From the NCBI GenBank assembly GCA_032622095.1, contig CP136061.1, positions 22,260,991-22,324,990 on the forward strand: a stretch of DNA of 64,000 bases. Reading direction: 5' to 3'. This DNA comes from Siphonodentalium dalli (Eukaryota > Mollusca > Scaphopoda > Gadilida > Siphonodentaliidae). Under the pieces are notes generated by a model that was not told the DNA's origin, made no database searches, and saw nothing but the letters and a program-made list of their open reading frames with translations. The translations under genes and the position numbers were made by a program. Of this stretch, positions 32,371-42,057 are shown piece by piece; position 1 is the first letter of the stretch, and the number at the start of each line of letters is the position of its first letter.

Positions 32371-32640
32371 TTATGAAATAAGCCCATAGTGGACTTATAT
32401 CCGTTATTCCGTTTTATGGCGCGGACCACAGTGAAAACACATTTTTGTGAGCGTAATGAAAGTCGTGAGTCGGTTTATTTGTGTTATTGTCCGCCCAAAA
32501 TGAACTTATAAGTTATTATGAGTCGAAAATGGCACTAAAACTATCATTTTCAGTTCGTTTTGGACTCAAAATGAGGCGATTATACGGCGATTACGAACCT
32601 ATAAACCGATAAGGTGCTGATTTTTGGGAGAACAGGCTGA
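32371..32640 (-). repeat. Divergent hairpin MITE, 'attatctgcttataat' family
   Basis: Shares 'atatccgttatt.cgttttatggcgcgg' and 'ccacagtgaaaacacat' with the copy at 28118, and ends 'gggagaacaggctg'. The characteristic 'gataatctgcttagaat' blocks have drifted ('gttattatgagtcgaaaatg', 'tcgttttggactcaaaatga'). It may be a separate subfamily. Confidence 0.5.
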
Positions 32641-32742
32641 CTAGCCCGTTATGTCTCGGTTGTTGGGAGAACAGGCTGACTAGCCCGTTAAGTCTCGGTT
32701 GTTGGGAGAACAGGCTGACTAGCCCGTTATGTCTCGGTTGCT
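32626..32742 (+). repeat. 39-bp tandem repeat, three copies
   Basis: Unit 'gggagaacaggctgactagc...ctcggttgtt' repeated three times with one or two substitutions. The first 14 bases are the terminal sequence of the preceding hairpin MITE, so the array was built from the MITE end plus its flank. Confidence 0.85.
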
Positions 32743-32935
32743 GTTAATCTCTACTTTATACGCGTTGCTATCTCAATCATAATAGATGGGATGTGAATAA
32801 TCTTTTGTATATTAACAATGACTCAACAATGGGATGAAGTATATCGCACATGTGACATGTTTTGTTAAGTAATCACATGCCCGATTAAGAGATCTTTCCA
32901 ATTCACCCTTGATATACTAAATATTAATTGATGAG

Positions 32936-33575
32936 TACACTAATGCCCTAAATAATCGACTCCTTAACCACAGCAGAATTATGGGTAACTTTTCAGGATT
33001 TAGTCGGAAATATGGCTTGTGGCCATTCATCGGAAATATGGCTTGTTGCCATTCATATGAAAGCTCTCACTGAGAGCTTTCTGATGAATGGCAACAAGCC
33101 ATATTTCCCACTAAATCCTGAAAAGTTACCCATAATTCTGCTGTGGTTAACCCTTTACCCAACAGAAGGGCCCTGTGCCAATGCATTCTCTTATATATGC
33201 GAGTCGACCATAGGTCGCCTCGCATATATAAGAGAATGCATTGGCTTAACACATTAAAAATTATAAAATTGTTAAAGAATGTAAGAAAAAATGGTAAAAA
33301 GTGTTAAAAAAAGTTTTTTTTTTAGGCCAATGCATTCTCTTATATATGCGAGGCGACCTATGGTCGACTCGCATATATAAGATAATGCATTGGCACAGGG
33401 CATAACTGTAACTATCACAATGTGGTCAAGGAGCCGGTTCCAATGATACCCATATTTGTATGGTTCTATTGAGACATACCGAAGATATTTTAGGCTGTTG
33501 AAGCTTTATTTGGCCGGTTTTGGCCGGTTTGTTGGGTAAAGGGTTAAGGAGTCGATTATTTAGGGGATTACTGTA
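32936..33575. mobile_element. TA-flanked palindromic MITE with a nested insertion
   Basis: Outer TA dinucleotides (32936-32937 and 33574-33575) enclose inverted arms: 'cactaatgccctaaataatc' at the left and the inverse of 'cagtaatcccctaaataatc' at the right. The arms continue inward through 'gactccttaaccacagcag' and 'gaaatatggcttgttgcc' to a turn near 33070. TA plus CA(C/G)T ends fits Tc1/mariner-type MITEs. The right arm is interrupted at its TTAA by the twin-hairpin element at 33147-33547. Confidence 0.7.
33147..33547 (+). mobile_element. Twin-hairpin TTAA MITE, copy B (nested)
   Basis: TTAA at 33147-33150 and 33544-33547; termini CCCTTTACCCAACA and TGTTGGGTAAAGGG are perfect inverted repeats. 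The 67-bp hairpins lie at 33178-33244 and 33327-33393 (one substitution, 'gataatgcat', in the second). The uninterrupted mirror arm of the host MITE still shows 'gactccTTAAccacag' at 32958-32973, so the insertion duplicated exactly TTAA and added nothing else. Confidence 0.85.
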
Positions 33576-33647
33576 GTTCCCTTATAATATACTAGGATAT
33601 GTTCAGATAATAACGTCAACAAAGATCATGCTTATTAACTGAACATT

Positions 33648-33800
33648 TCGCACCAATAAATATGAATCCTTCTGCTCTTTTGTTTTGTTTCTGTCTGCTT
33701 TTATTACTTACACCCCTCCAAATAAATAATAGACCGTCACAATGTATACTTTTATATTCTGAATGGGAGAATCCATTTTGCATATAAACGGTTAAGCCAC
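33648..33800 (+). repeat. Dispersed repeat, paired with 26925-27090
   Basis: Second copy of the repeat described at 26925; 'cacccctccaaataaataat' and 'acaatgtatacttttatat' are shared. Confidence 0.55.
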
Positions 33801-34439
33801 ATCAGACAATAATTTGTTTTACTAAACCTCAGTGGAAAAGTACATTTAAATGTAAATAAAACCGCCGTTAATTTATTGAATGAAAAACTAACAGAATCTG
33901 ATGTCAACTTCTATCTGTATTTCGATACAAGTGACGAACGCTGATATGCGATTGGGGTGGGGAGGCTAACCCCGGGGTTGTCGGAAGGACAGAGTAGTCC
34001 TCCCCCTAACCTCTTATATTTTGGCCTTTATTGAGAAATAAACAAATGACGAAATTGCTATGTATTTCTCATATGATTCATAAATATCCCGCTATGTTAA
34101 GTGGTCAAGTAGAAGCACGTATGTTGAAGTGGGCCAAACGTATATTATGATGCAATAAGAGATCTATCGTCCATGCACGGAAGTCGTGTCTAGCGGGATG
34201 TCGACTCGCGACTCAAGGGTTATTTTATTGTATCAAAATAGAACATCCGGGCGTCAGTTAACAAAGTGAATTCACCGACTATCATTACACAGATAGCCGT
34301 GTATAAAATAATAACCCCATATATGTTAAGAATAGCAGTCAATTGAAAATGCTCAAGTATTTGACTGATCTACCCAATACCCATTTATAATCCGTTTACT
34401 ATATATCTGTTGAGTCTGTGTTTTAACCAGAACTGGGTG
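33801..34439. other. No recognisable gene
   Basis: No long frame and no matched repeat. A short GC-rich patch lies near 33954-34010. Confidence 0.4.
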
Positions 34440-34534
34440 ATATATAATGACTTAAAACCTATTCCGTCATATAATTTCCCCACATAATAAATGTGGTACA
34501 TAAATGTACGGATGATATGATAAAGGGGAGTATG

Positions 34535-35616
34535 CAGGCACGTGGCTAGAGGGTCTCCGTTCGGGTGAGGGGTTTCACACCTTGATAATTCCAACTGCAC
34601 CCCCCCTCCTTGAATCAGACCAGAGACAATGTTTTTGCATAATTCCATTTGCACACCCCCCCCCCCCTTGAATCATACCAAAACACCCCTTAAATTGAAT
34701 CAGACCAAAGGTTTTGCATAATTTCATTCCCTTCTTGCACCTAAGTGTTCTCAGGTATAATAGCCTATTTATAAACCATTGTTCTATCTACCCGGTATGA
34801 TAATATTCATATATTTTGAACCTGAAAATTGCACAAATCCTAACATCTAGTGGTCTAACTCCAGACAAATGCCCACGACTACGGGCAATAGATCAGGACA
34901 CACCGGGCCCGGTGTGAGAAAAGTTTGAAAACTAAACAAGAAAATCGCAAAATCCTAGCATCTAGATTGACCTCAAGCTTTCCTAGTGTTGGAAAATTCA
35001 AACCTCATACTCTCCCTTAGTTTGGAAATTTCCCAACTGATGACCATTTCAGGCAAAAAATTTAACCAAATGTAGTAAAATATCGTCTTCTTAAACTCAT
35101 TTAGCATTTTTTTTATTGAAATCTGAACAAGAAAATCGCAAAATCCTAGCATCTAGACTAGCCTCAAGCATTCATAGAGTTGGAAATTTCAAACCTGATG
35201 ACAATCAATTCCAGTGACAATTTTGACCAACTGTAGGACAATATTGTTTTCTTAAATTAACTAGAGGTTTTTGACTGGCCATGGGGGGGGGGGGGGGAGA
35301 CACCAGGGCACAAGCTTTCCAAGTGTTGGAAATTTCCAACCTGAAAATTTCTAATTGATGGCCATTTCAGTCAAAAAAATTTACCAAAAAAAGGAAAATA
35401 TGCAAATATTGGTCCAAAAACAATAAATTCTCCGCAATATATTGTTTGAAAATCAAACTACAAGAACATTTTCAACCTATTGTTGGTGTGAAATTTCCAA
35501 CACTAATGTTGTGTCAGGTATCAACTGTTGAAAAATTTGACCAAAGTTGGGGGGAGTGAGACACCCCCCCCCCAAACCCCCCACCCCCCCCCCCCCCCCC
35601 CGTCGCCACGTCTCTG
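34535..35616. mobile_element. hAT-like non-autonomous element with imperfect 8-bp target duplication
   Basis: Terminal inverted repeats CAGGCACGTGGC at the left and the inverse of CAGAGACGTGGC at the right. Flanks are GGAGTATG (34527-34534) and AGAGTATG (35617-35624), matching at 7 of 8 bases, the hAT duplication length. The interior has two copies of a roughly 190-bp segment ('aacaagaaaatcgcaaaatc', from 34936 and 35127), C/G runs and repeated 'tggaaatttc' phrases. No transposase. The uninterrupted paralogue at 49711-49730 ('agaaaggggatgttgtctgc') shows the empty site. Confidence 0.7.
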
Positions 35617-35842
35617 AGAGTATGTCTGCTGGTCATATTAAAGAGTCCTAATATAATAATGACAAAGGCCCAAATTTATTGTAGACAAATTTCTCCTCGT
35701 TCTCCTGACATAAATTTTGAAGTGGATGTAGGATCCTGTAGCGGTTAAATTGAATTTTGAAAAGGGTTTTAGAACGTACACCCCTCCCCCTATGCAAAAT
35801 AGCAGATTTTATTTATGCTTAAAGTAGAATTTATACATTTTT

Positions 35843-36470
35843 TTAAAGGCACGGGCGGCGTTCGTTGCAGAAATATTCATATCAGTTCAAATCGCCATCA
35901 ACAGAAGGAATATTAAAATATATATAGTTTTGTTCATATGCCAAACATAATCAGCGCGTAAATAGTATATTGTCGTCAAGACGCACTGGCCAGAGTATAC
36001 TTGTGGGGTGACCGCACATACCTATGAATACTTGTGGGATGCGATCTTTTGTTTGAGTAACTTGTGGGGTGCAACCCACAACTGACGATTGTTTAAAGAG
36101 CGTATTTTAAAAGAGAAGTTTTGCTTCTGTTTACATAACACAGCACAATTCAATTGGTTAATTACACACAAATGATATAAACGTTCTTTATTATTTCCAT
36201 ATCAGGAAAACAGTAACAAATAACGCTCTTTATGTTTACCATATCCGGGTCTAAACAAAAGCCAGATCTGATAACGTAACGTTTTTTTTAGCTTTTGTTC
36301 ACATAACAAAGGAAAACAAATTGACAATAACATACTGTTTATGCCATATTTCTGATTGGTATAAGAACAAGGTCTGTCTATATTTTACTATTCTTTGTGT
36401 TTATGGCGGTTTTTGACGGAGGTGAATATTTTAACAGCATATCCACCGCCAACACCGCACGTATCTTTAA
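35843..36470. mobile_element. TTAA-flanked MITE (AGGYACG family) with internal insertion
   Basis: Bounded by TTAA (35843-35846 and 36467-36470), with 'aggcacgggcggcg' at the left and 'accgcacgtatct' at the right. It is longer than other copies because about 35965-36085 holds extra sequence with three 'cttgtggg(g/a)tg' repeats. The paralogous locus has TTAA at 49931-49934 without an insertion. Confidence 0.7.
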
Positions 36471-36612
36471 TTTACTCACAATGAGTTGAAAAGATGCCAA
36501 AATGTTTTGATATGGTCATCAGTTGCAGATTGTTGACTCTGTCATACTAAGCGAATTTCACATCACGTTTCTACTTATAGGTCCCAGTCTGTGGTATCAA
36601 TGCTATACTTAC

Positions 36613-37012
36613 TTAACCCTTTACCCAACAAACCGGCCAAAACCGGCCAAATAAAGCTTCAACAGCCTAAAATATCTTCGGTCTGTCTCAATAGAACCAT
36701 ACAAATATGGGTATCATTGGAACCGGCTCCTTGACCACATTGTGATAGTTACAGTTATGCCCTGTGCCAATGCATTCTCTTATATATGCGAGTCGACCAT
36801 AGGTCGCCTCGCATATATAAGAGAATGCATTGGCCTAAAAAAAATCTTTTTTTAACACTTTTTACCATTTTTTCTTACATTCTTTAACAATTTTATAATT
36901 TTTAATGTGTTAAGCCAATGCATTCTCTTATATATGCGAGGCGACCTATGGTCGACTCGCATATATAAGAGAATGCATTGGCACAGGGCCGTTATGTTGG
37001 GTAAAGGGTTAA
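36613..37012 (-). mobile_element. Twin-hairpin TTAA MITE, copy C
   Basis: Opposite orientation to copies A and B. TTAA at 36613-36616 and 37009-37012, termini CCCTTTACCCAACA/TGTTGGGTAAAGGG, hairpins at 36767-36833 and 36915-36981, both perfect to the consensus. The spacer contains 'ttaacactttttacc' and 'gtgttaa', itself partly inverted. Confidence 0.85.
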
Positions 37013-37156
37013 ATGACCTGAAGATCGATTGGGGTCATTGGATTTTGACCGGCAGTGTAATTAAAAAGAGTGTGTGGAAGGGATTCACACGAACCTTGTT
37101 TCATTATTCTGCCAGTCAAAACCAATTACCCCAATCGATCTTCAAGTCATTCATTA
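37013..37156. repeat. Short foldback next to copy C
   Basis: Arms 'aatgacctgaagatcgattg' ... 'gattttgaccggcag' and 'ctgccagtcaaaacc' ... 'caatcgatcttcaagtcatt' face each other across a 50-bp loop. No target duplication assigned. Confidence 0.6.
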
Positions 37157-37512
37157 TAATAATTACATTCTGATAGCATTATAATAACATGAGCATCTTT
37201 TCAAAACAACAAAAACAATGGAAAGTAACACATTGTTCAAATTCCAACAGTCTCACATTAACAACACGCAGCGGGCGCTTGCACCCGATCTGATTGAAGC
37301 GACGTAAGTGGTTCATCGCTTTGTATGAAGTGGTGACTGCAGTTATTGTTTGATGAACATCGGAAACCGTTCGTGTAAACCATGGCGATTTGTACTGGTT
37401 CTTATGGGCATTGTGTGAATGTAGAGGTATGTGATTATTTGATAGCAAACAGCAACCGGGTGTGTTGATACACTCAAGGATGTGGTGGCAGGGGGACGTT
37501 CAACCCCAACTA

Positions 37513-38022
37513 GATTATGTCATGAAACTCTACTCTGGCTAACGCCCCTAGAGATCATATTCCACCAGTACAAAACCTGGGAATTTTTGAAGTTTGACAG
37601 GGAACTTTATAAAGTTGAAAAAAAATAGCTCGGGGAATATATTTCTTAGTTATTATCTGTTCCTTAATAATGTACTTCACTGTAGGTGAATGTCCCAGCT
37701 TAAAATTCCATGCTTTTCTCTGACTTGGTGAGCTGATATAGCAATACACTTTGAATGAATTATCCAGGAGAAATTCCATAATTGTAAGCGACGCAAAGCA
37801 AAATAGCTCACAAAGTCACTTAAATCGTGCAATTTCGGGTTTGGGACCATTACCTACAGTTAAGTACATTAAGGAACAGGTAATAACTAAGAAATATATT
37901 CCCCGCGTTACCTTTTCGACTTTATAAGGTTCTCTGTCAAAACTTCAAAAAGTTCCCAGGTTTTGTACTGGTGGAATATCTCTATACGGGCGTTAGCCAC
38001 AGTAGCAATTCATGGCATGATC
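37513..38022. mobile_element. GATCATG-family MITE, fully inverted-arm copy
   Basis: Left arm from 'gattatgtcatgaaactcta' and right arm ending 'gcaattcatggcatgatc' are inverted across about 170 bp each ('ggaatatatttcttagttat' / 'ataactaagaaatatattcc'). The middle contains 'tggagaaattccataattg', as in 3308-3802. TA precedes the left end; the right flank is a C-run, so the target duplication is not intact. Confidence 0.6.
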
Positions 38023-38112
38023 CCCCCCAACTTTTGTGAAAAGTTCAAGTTGACAATTCATGCCCGACACAATATCAGCTGGAAAGTTCGGACTAAAATA
38101 TGTTCAAATTGG

Positions 38113-38717
38113 CTTGATAGTTTGATAGCTTGATAGTTTGATAGCTTGATAGCTTGATAGTTTGATAGTTTGATAGCTTGATAGTTTGATAGCTTGATAG
38201 TTTGATAGTTTGATAGCTTGATAGCTTGATAGCTTGATAGTTTGATAGCTTGATAGCTTGATAGTTTGATAGCTTGATAGCTTGATAGTTTGATAGCTTG
38301 ATAGCTTGATAGTTTGATAGCTTGATAGCTTGATAGCTTGATAGCTTGATAGTTTGATAGTTTGATAGTTTGATAGCTTGATAGCTTGATAGTTTGATAG
38401 CTTGATAGTTGATAGTTTGATAGCTTGATAGTTTGATAGTTTGATAGCTTGATAGTTTGACAGTTTGATAGTTTGATAGCTTGATAGTTTGATAGCTTGA
38501 TAGCTTGATAGTTTGATAGTTTGATAGCTTGATAGCTTGATAGCTTGATAGCTTGATAGTTTGATAGTTTGATAGCTTGATAGCTTGATAGTTTGATAGC
38601 TTGATAGTTTGATAGCTTGATAGCTTGATAGTTTGATAGTTTGATAGTTTGATAGCTTGATAGTTTGATAGCTTGATAGTTTGATAGCTTGATAGTTTGA
38701 TAGTTTGATAGTTTGAT
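38113..38717 (+). repeat. 8-bp satellite, about 75 copies of YTTGATAG
   Basis: Units are almost exclusively cttgatag or tttgatag, arranged irregularly. One unit lacks a T (near 38407) and one reads tttgacag (near 38459). Because 24 bp is both three units and eight codons, the minus strand is open over the whole array (206 codons of an NYQTIKLS-like repeat). This is a by-product of the period and not evidence for a gene. Confidence 0.95.
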
Positions 38718-39605
38718 TTTCCACTCAGTATTTAGTGTGACGTTTATCTTCGACTAAAACTGACATATTTTCTTACATTCAATCAAAATTTTTGTACTGA
38801 ATTAAATGGCGATAAGTTGGAAAAAGTCCAACCGTAGGAGCAGTGTCAGGTTAGGAATTTCCAACAGTTCGAAAGTCTGAAGTACCAGTTGTAAAAAAGT
38901 GGAAGTTTAAAGACACACTTGGCAAAAGTTAACAGGAACAATTTCTTTATATTGAAACCTGATGATTTAATTTAAGTCAATCCTGCGCGAGTGCAAATGG
39001 GCCCAAAACATTACGCGTTTTTCTTTCCGGTATCGATGACGTATCGATGTAATTATGGGGTTGCAGTTATGAGCTGTTGCGCGTTCACCGAGAAATAACT
39101 GCAACAAGTCACGTGGGTGCCGACCAATCGGAATGCTGGATTTAGTGATAATCACACTTAGTATGTAAATATACGGAGACTATCGAATCGGATTGTGTAC
39201 CTTTAACACTTTGTGTACGAAACCAATCACATCCGATTGCGAGCGTCCATGCTTTTGTTGAGATATATAACACACATAAGAATCCAGGAACATCGCCCAC
39301 AAGAAACCTGGTTTATTTTAGCATTTGATACCAGTATAGCCTGCCTTGTAGAGTTATCGAAATAATAGAAACCTTCACCTCTTGCCATTCGAGCACGTTT
39401 ACGATAAAGAGTGTTCTCTGCTGGATATGGTAACCATAAAGAGCATTTGTCTCATTTCTATGCAGAACAGTGATTGTATATTCGAGGTGTGCCATCGTTT
39501 CGGCAGCTGGGCCACATCACTTCAAACAACAGAAGCAAACTATAAAAAAATAGAAAACTGCAAACAGAAAACCAATACAACAGTCAACAGACAACAGAAA
39601 TTTAA

Positions 39606-39776
39606 TCTGAATCACTGGGTCACTAGCGGATTGATTGAGCCGGGTCAACTCAACCACCCGTCTCTGAACCATTGCGTCATTAGCCGATTTATTGAGCCGG
39701 GTCAACTCAACCACCCGTCTCTGATTCACTACGTCACTAGCCGATTGATTGAGCCGGGTCAACTCAACACCCGCCT
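39606..39776 (+). repeat. 57-bp tandem repeat, three copies
   Basis: The phrase 'attgagccgggtcaactcaa' recurs at 39634, 39691 and 39748, 57 bp apart. The period is 19 codons, and both strands stay open across it (minus strand reads VVELTRLNQSASD repeats within a 132-codon frame). I cannot tell whether it was ever coding. Confidence 0.85.
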
Positions 39777-40090
39777 CCGAAGAGATGTAGGACCGAAGTG
39801 CGTCATGAACTAAGCCATATCCACAAGTCAATAACTCGCATGAAACGGCGACCCTACCATTAGACCCTACACCACGCCTCATGGGATACACCCACGGCAA
39901 ACGGGGGTGACACATTAGGGGTTTTTTACCCCTCGCAGTGGGGCGCTGGACCTATTGGCTTATTGGCCTCTTTTGCTCACGGGGACGTGCCAAACGCAAC
40001 GGATTGTCTGGTTGAATTTGCGGCTTGTATATTTTGAGTCGTAAACTGCTTAAACACCTCAAAATAAGTAAGTTGCCCGTGACACATGGC

Positions 40091-40443
40091 AACCTTCCAT
40101 GACTGGAGCTTCCTTAAAGTTTGCGAAAACCGTGTGCCAATGCATTCTCTTCTATATGCGAGTCTCATGTAGAGTATATTATGATTGATTAATCCTGAGG
40201 TTTGTGGCCGGAGCTGCGCTGGTGAAGCGTTAAAGGCCATACATTTTCTTATATATGCGAGTCTCCCATAGGAGCCTCGCATATATAAGAGAATGCAATG
40301 GCTTCCAAGGTCAAGGTAAATATTGTTAGGCTAAAGTATTCTCTTATATGTGCGAAGCTCCCCATCGTGGGACTATATAAGAGAATGCACTGGCCCATGG
40401 TTTTCGCAAATAAATCAGGAAGCTCCAGTCATGGAAGGGTTAA
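40091..40443. mobile_element. Three-hairpin TTAA MITE (subfamily 2)
   Basis: The right end 'ccagtcatggaagggttaa' (TTAA 40440-40443) is the inverse of the left 'aaccttccatgactgg'; the left TTAA has decayed. Inside are a broken hairpin (from 40139), a good one (40246-40308, 'tatatgcgagtctcccatag') and a third (40329-40395). The hairpin arms are the same 'attctcttatatatgcgag' sequence as in the twin-hairpin family, but termini and flanks differ ('gactggagcttcc'). Related copies lie at 43466, 57054 and 18565. Confidence 0.65.
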
Positions 40444-40616
40444 TGTCAACTACCTGAGTCCTTGTTTCATTGAAATTATGAGCAGCGTTTTGTGCAGAGG
40501 TAATTCTCAAATCAAGTCACAAAAACGTTATCCCGATAGCACGACAATGAAAATCTTATATTAGTTCTGCATGTATCCCGATAGCACGACAATAATTTGG
40601 AGGCACCATGGCCTCC

Positions 40617-40955
40617 TTGTAAATCAGCCTTTTCGCCCAAAACCCAGCAATTTATCTGCTTATAATAGAACTTATTTTAGGTAGATAATCTGCTTAGAAT
40701 CACCTTATTTTGAGTCGATAATGTGCTGAAATTAAGAGAATTTTGGTCACATTATCGACTCATAATGAGGCGATTCTAAGCATATGTGCGGACAATGACA
40801 CAAAAAGCCAACAAGACTGTTCATGTGTACGCTCTTTAAATTGTGTTGTCCTTATGGCCCGCGCCGTAAAACGAAATAACGGGTATGGGTCCATTATCTG
40901 ATTATTTCAGAATCAAATAATCACATTATGTGCATATTTGTGCGATGGTGTGTTG
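40617..40955 (+). repeat. Hairpin MITE, 'attatctgcttataat' family
   Basis: 'cccagcaatttatctgctta' through 'ggcccgcgccgtaaaacgaa' to 'tgcgatggtgtgttg', with the long 'gcttagaatcacc...gtcgataatgtg' stem. It is nearly full length compared with 17650 and 28118. Confidence 0.6.
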
Positions 40956-41024
40956 CGTAATCAGTAGACACTATATTCAAGGTGCCAAGTCACCAAGGAG
41001 AGGTCAGGCTGTCGTCAACCGATA

Positions 41025-41180
41025 ACTCTGACTTTTCAAGATGGCCAGATGTTCCACCTACAGTAAGAAACATCATATTTGATTGGTCAGACAGCCGCGT
41101 AACATGACCAAATATTCCGCCTCCCGTAAATAACAGCGTCTTTGATTGGTCAGACAGCCGCGCAAAATAACCCATTTTTA
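41025..41180 (+). repeat. Imperfect direct repeat with 'tttgattggtcagacagccg'
   Basis: The phrase occurs at about 41069 and 41131, with partly similar sequence between. No gene is associated; the minus-strand 73-codon frame over it is a consequence of the repeat. Confidence 0.5.
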
Positions 41181-41639
41181 CGTCTCGAGCCGTTAACATA
41201 AGGGAAACCAAGACAACCGGTTCATCGTCTTTCGGTGGACCGCTTTTTTAATGACGTCATTTCACGTTGAACAACGTTATGGAGAGAACGATAGGGGATT
41301 TTGACATTTTCTGCTGATCATTCGTCGGAATAAATGTAAAAATTCTATGAATGACCAGGACTGTCGGCAGAACATATACTCCAAGCCGCCAATGTCACAC
41401 CATGTTACCGTCAATCCACCACAATAACTTATAATGTCCAGCATACGTGAACATTACCTCTTGGTGAACCCAGCGATTTGGATATTTTTGGAATGTCGAC
41501 TCGTCCCATTAAATTTGTGTTTATTTAAGAATGTATCCACTTGTCACATCATCAGTTATAAGATATGTTGTATCATATTGACGCGAGAATTCTCTTCAAT
41601 AGATTGCGCATATCACAAACGAGAGATTGAGAAGGGAAG

Positions 41640-41920
41640 ACACAGACATTCCCGTCAGAAATAGAGGATAGACCATGTCATGTCTGTAAGACGAACTCGG
41701 TTGAGAACGAATCACACTTTGTTATGAATCGCCCGGCATACGACAAACCTTCGCATTAGTTGTATCGCAGCAATAGGGGGGTATATAACCGATTTACATA
41801 GAATGGCAAAAAACAATAAATTTCATTTTATAATGGAAAATAGGCACATTGTCACCATAAATATCACATGCGACATGATCCGGTCCTTCTTTGAAAAGCA
41901 TGCAGCAGAGTTTATCCATT
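41640..41920 (+). pseudogene. LINE C-terminal Cys/His fragment
   Basis: 41667-41747 translates as 'DRPCHVCKTNSVENESHFVM' then 'NRPAYD', the C-x2-C...H pattern that ends many CR1/Jockey/RTE-like ORF2 proteins (typically C..C....E...HF...CP.Y; the last Cys is Asn here). Degenerate coding follows with stops. The preceding 76-codon frame (41434-41664) may be part of the same remnant but is not clearly recognisable. Confidence 0.45.
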
Positions 41921-42057
41921 GCATAATAATTATATGAAAAATTGTTATTGAGTGCAGAACATAAATTTGTACAGAGTCGGGTTTTAGTTTAATTCATGCT
42001 ATTACTGTATATGTATGTTTTACATTATGTGTATGTTATATGTTTGCGACTGCTCAT

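Larger units (their letters stand above)
34440..36590 (+). repeat. Old segment, paralogous to 49640-50061, broken by two insertions
   Basis: Three pieces align in order with the uninterrupted 49640-50061: 34455-34534 ('cctattccgtcatataattt'), 35617-35842 ('gacaaatttctcctcgttct', 'ttagaacgtac'), and 36471-36590 ('atgccaaaatgttttgatat'). The gaps are filled by a hAT-like element and a TTAA MITE. The paralogue has a 130-codon open frame over this sequence, but neither copy shows a recognisable protein motif. Confidence 0.7.

Noticed and set aside
32177..32389. 70-codon hydrophobic plus-strand frame
   Set aside because: It is the antisense of the charged minus-strand fragment at 32134-32370, which has the more protein-like composition.
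37009..37156. Copy C considered as nested inside the adjacent foldback, as copy B is in its host
   Set aside because: The mirrored arm reads cttcaagtcattcatt rather than a TTAA-containing sequence, so an empty site could not be demonstrated.
38104..38724. 206-codon open frame on the minus strand encoding a regular NYQTIKLS-like repeat
   Set aside because: It follows from an 8-bp satellite whose triple period equals eight codons; no non-repetitive coding flanks it.
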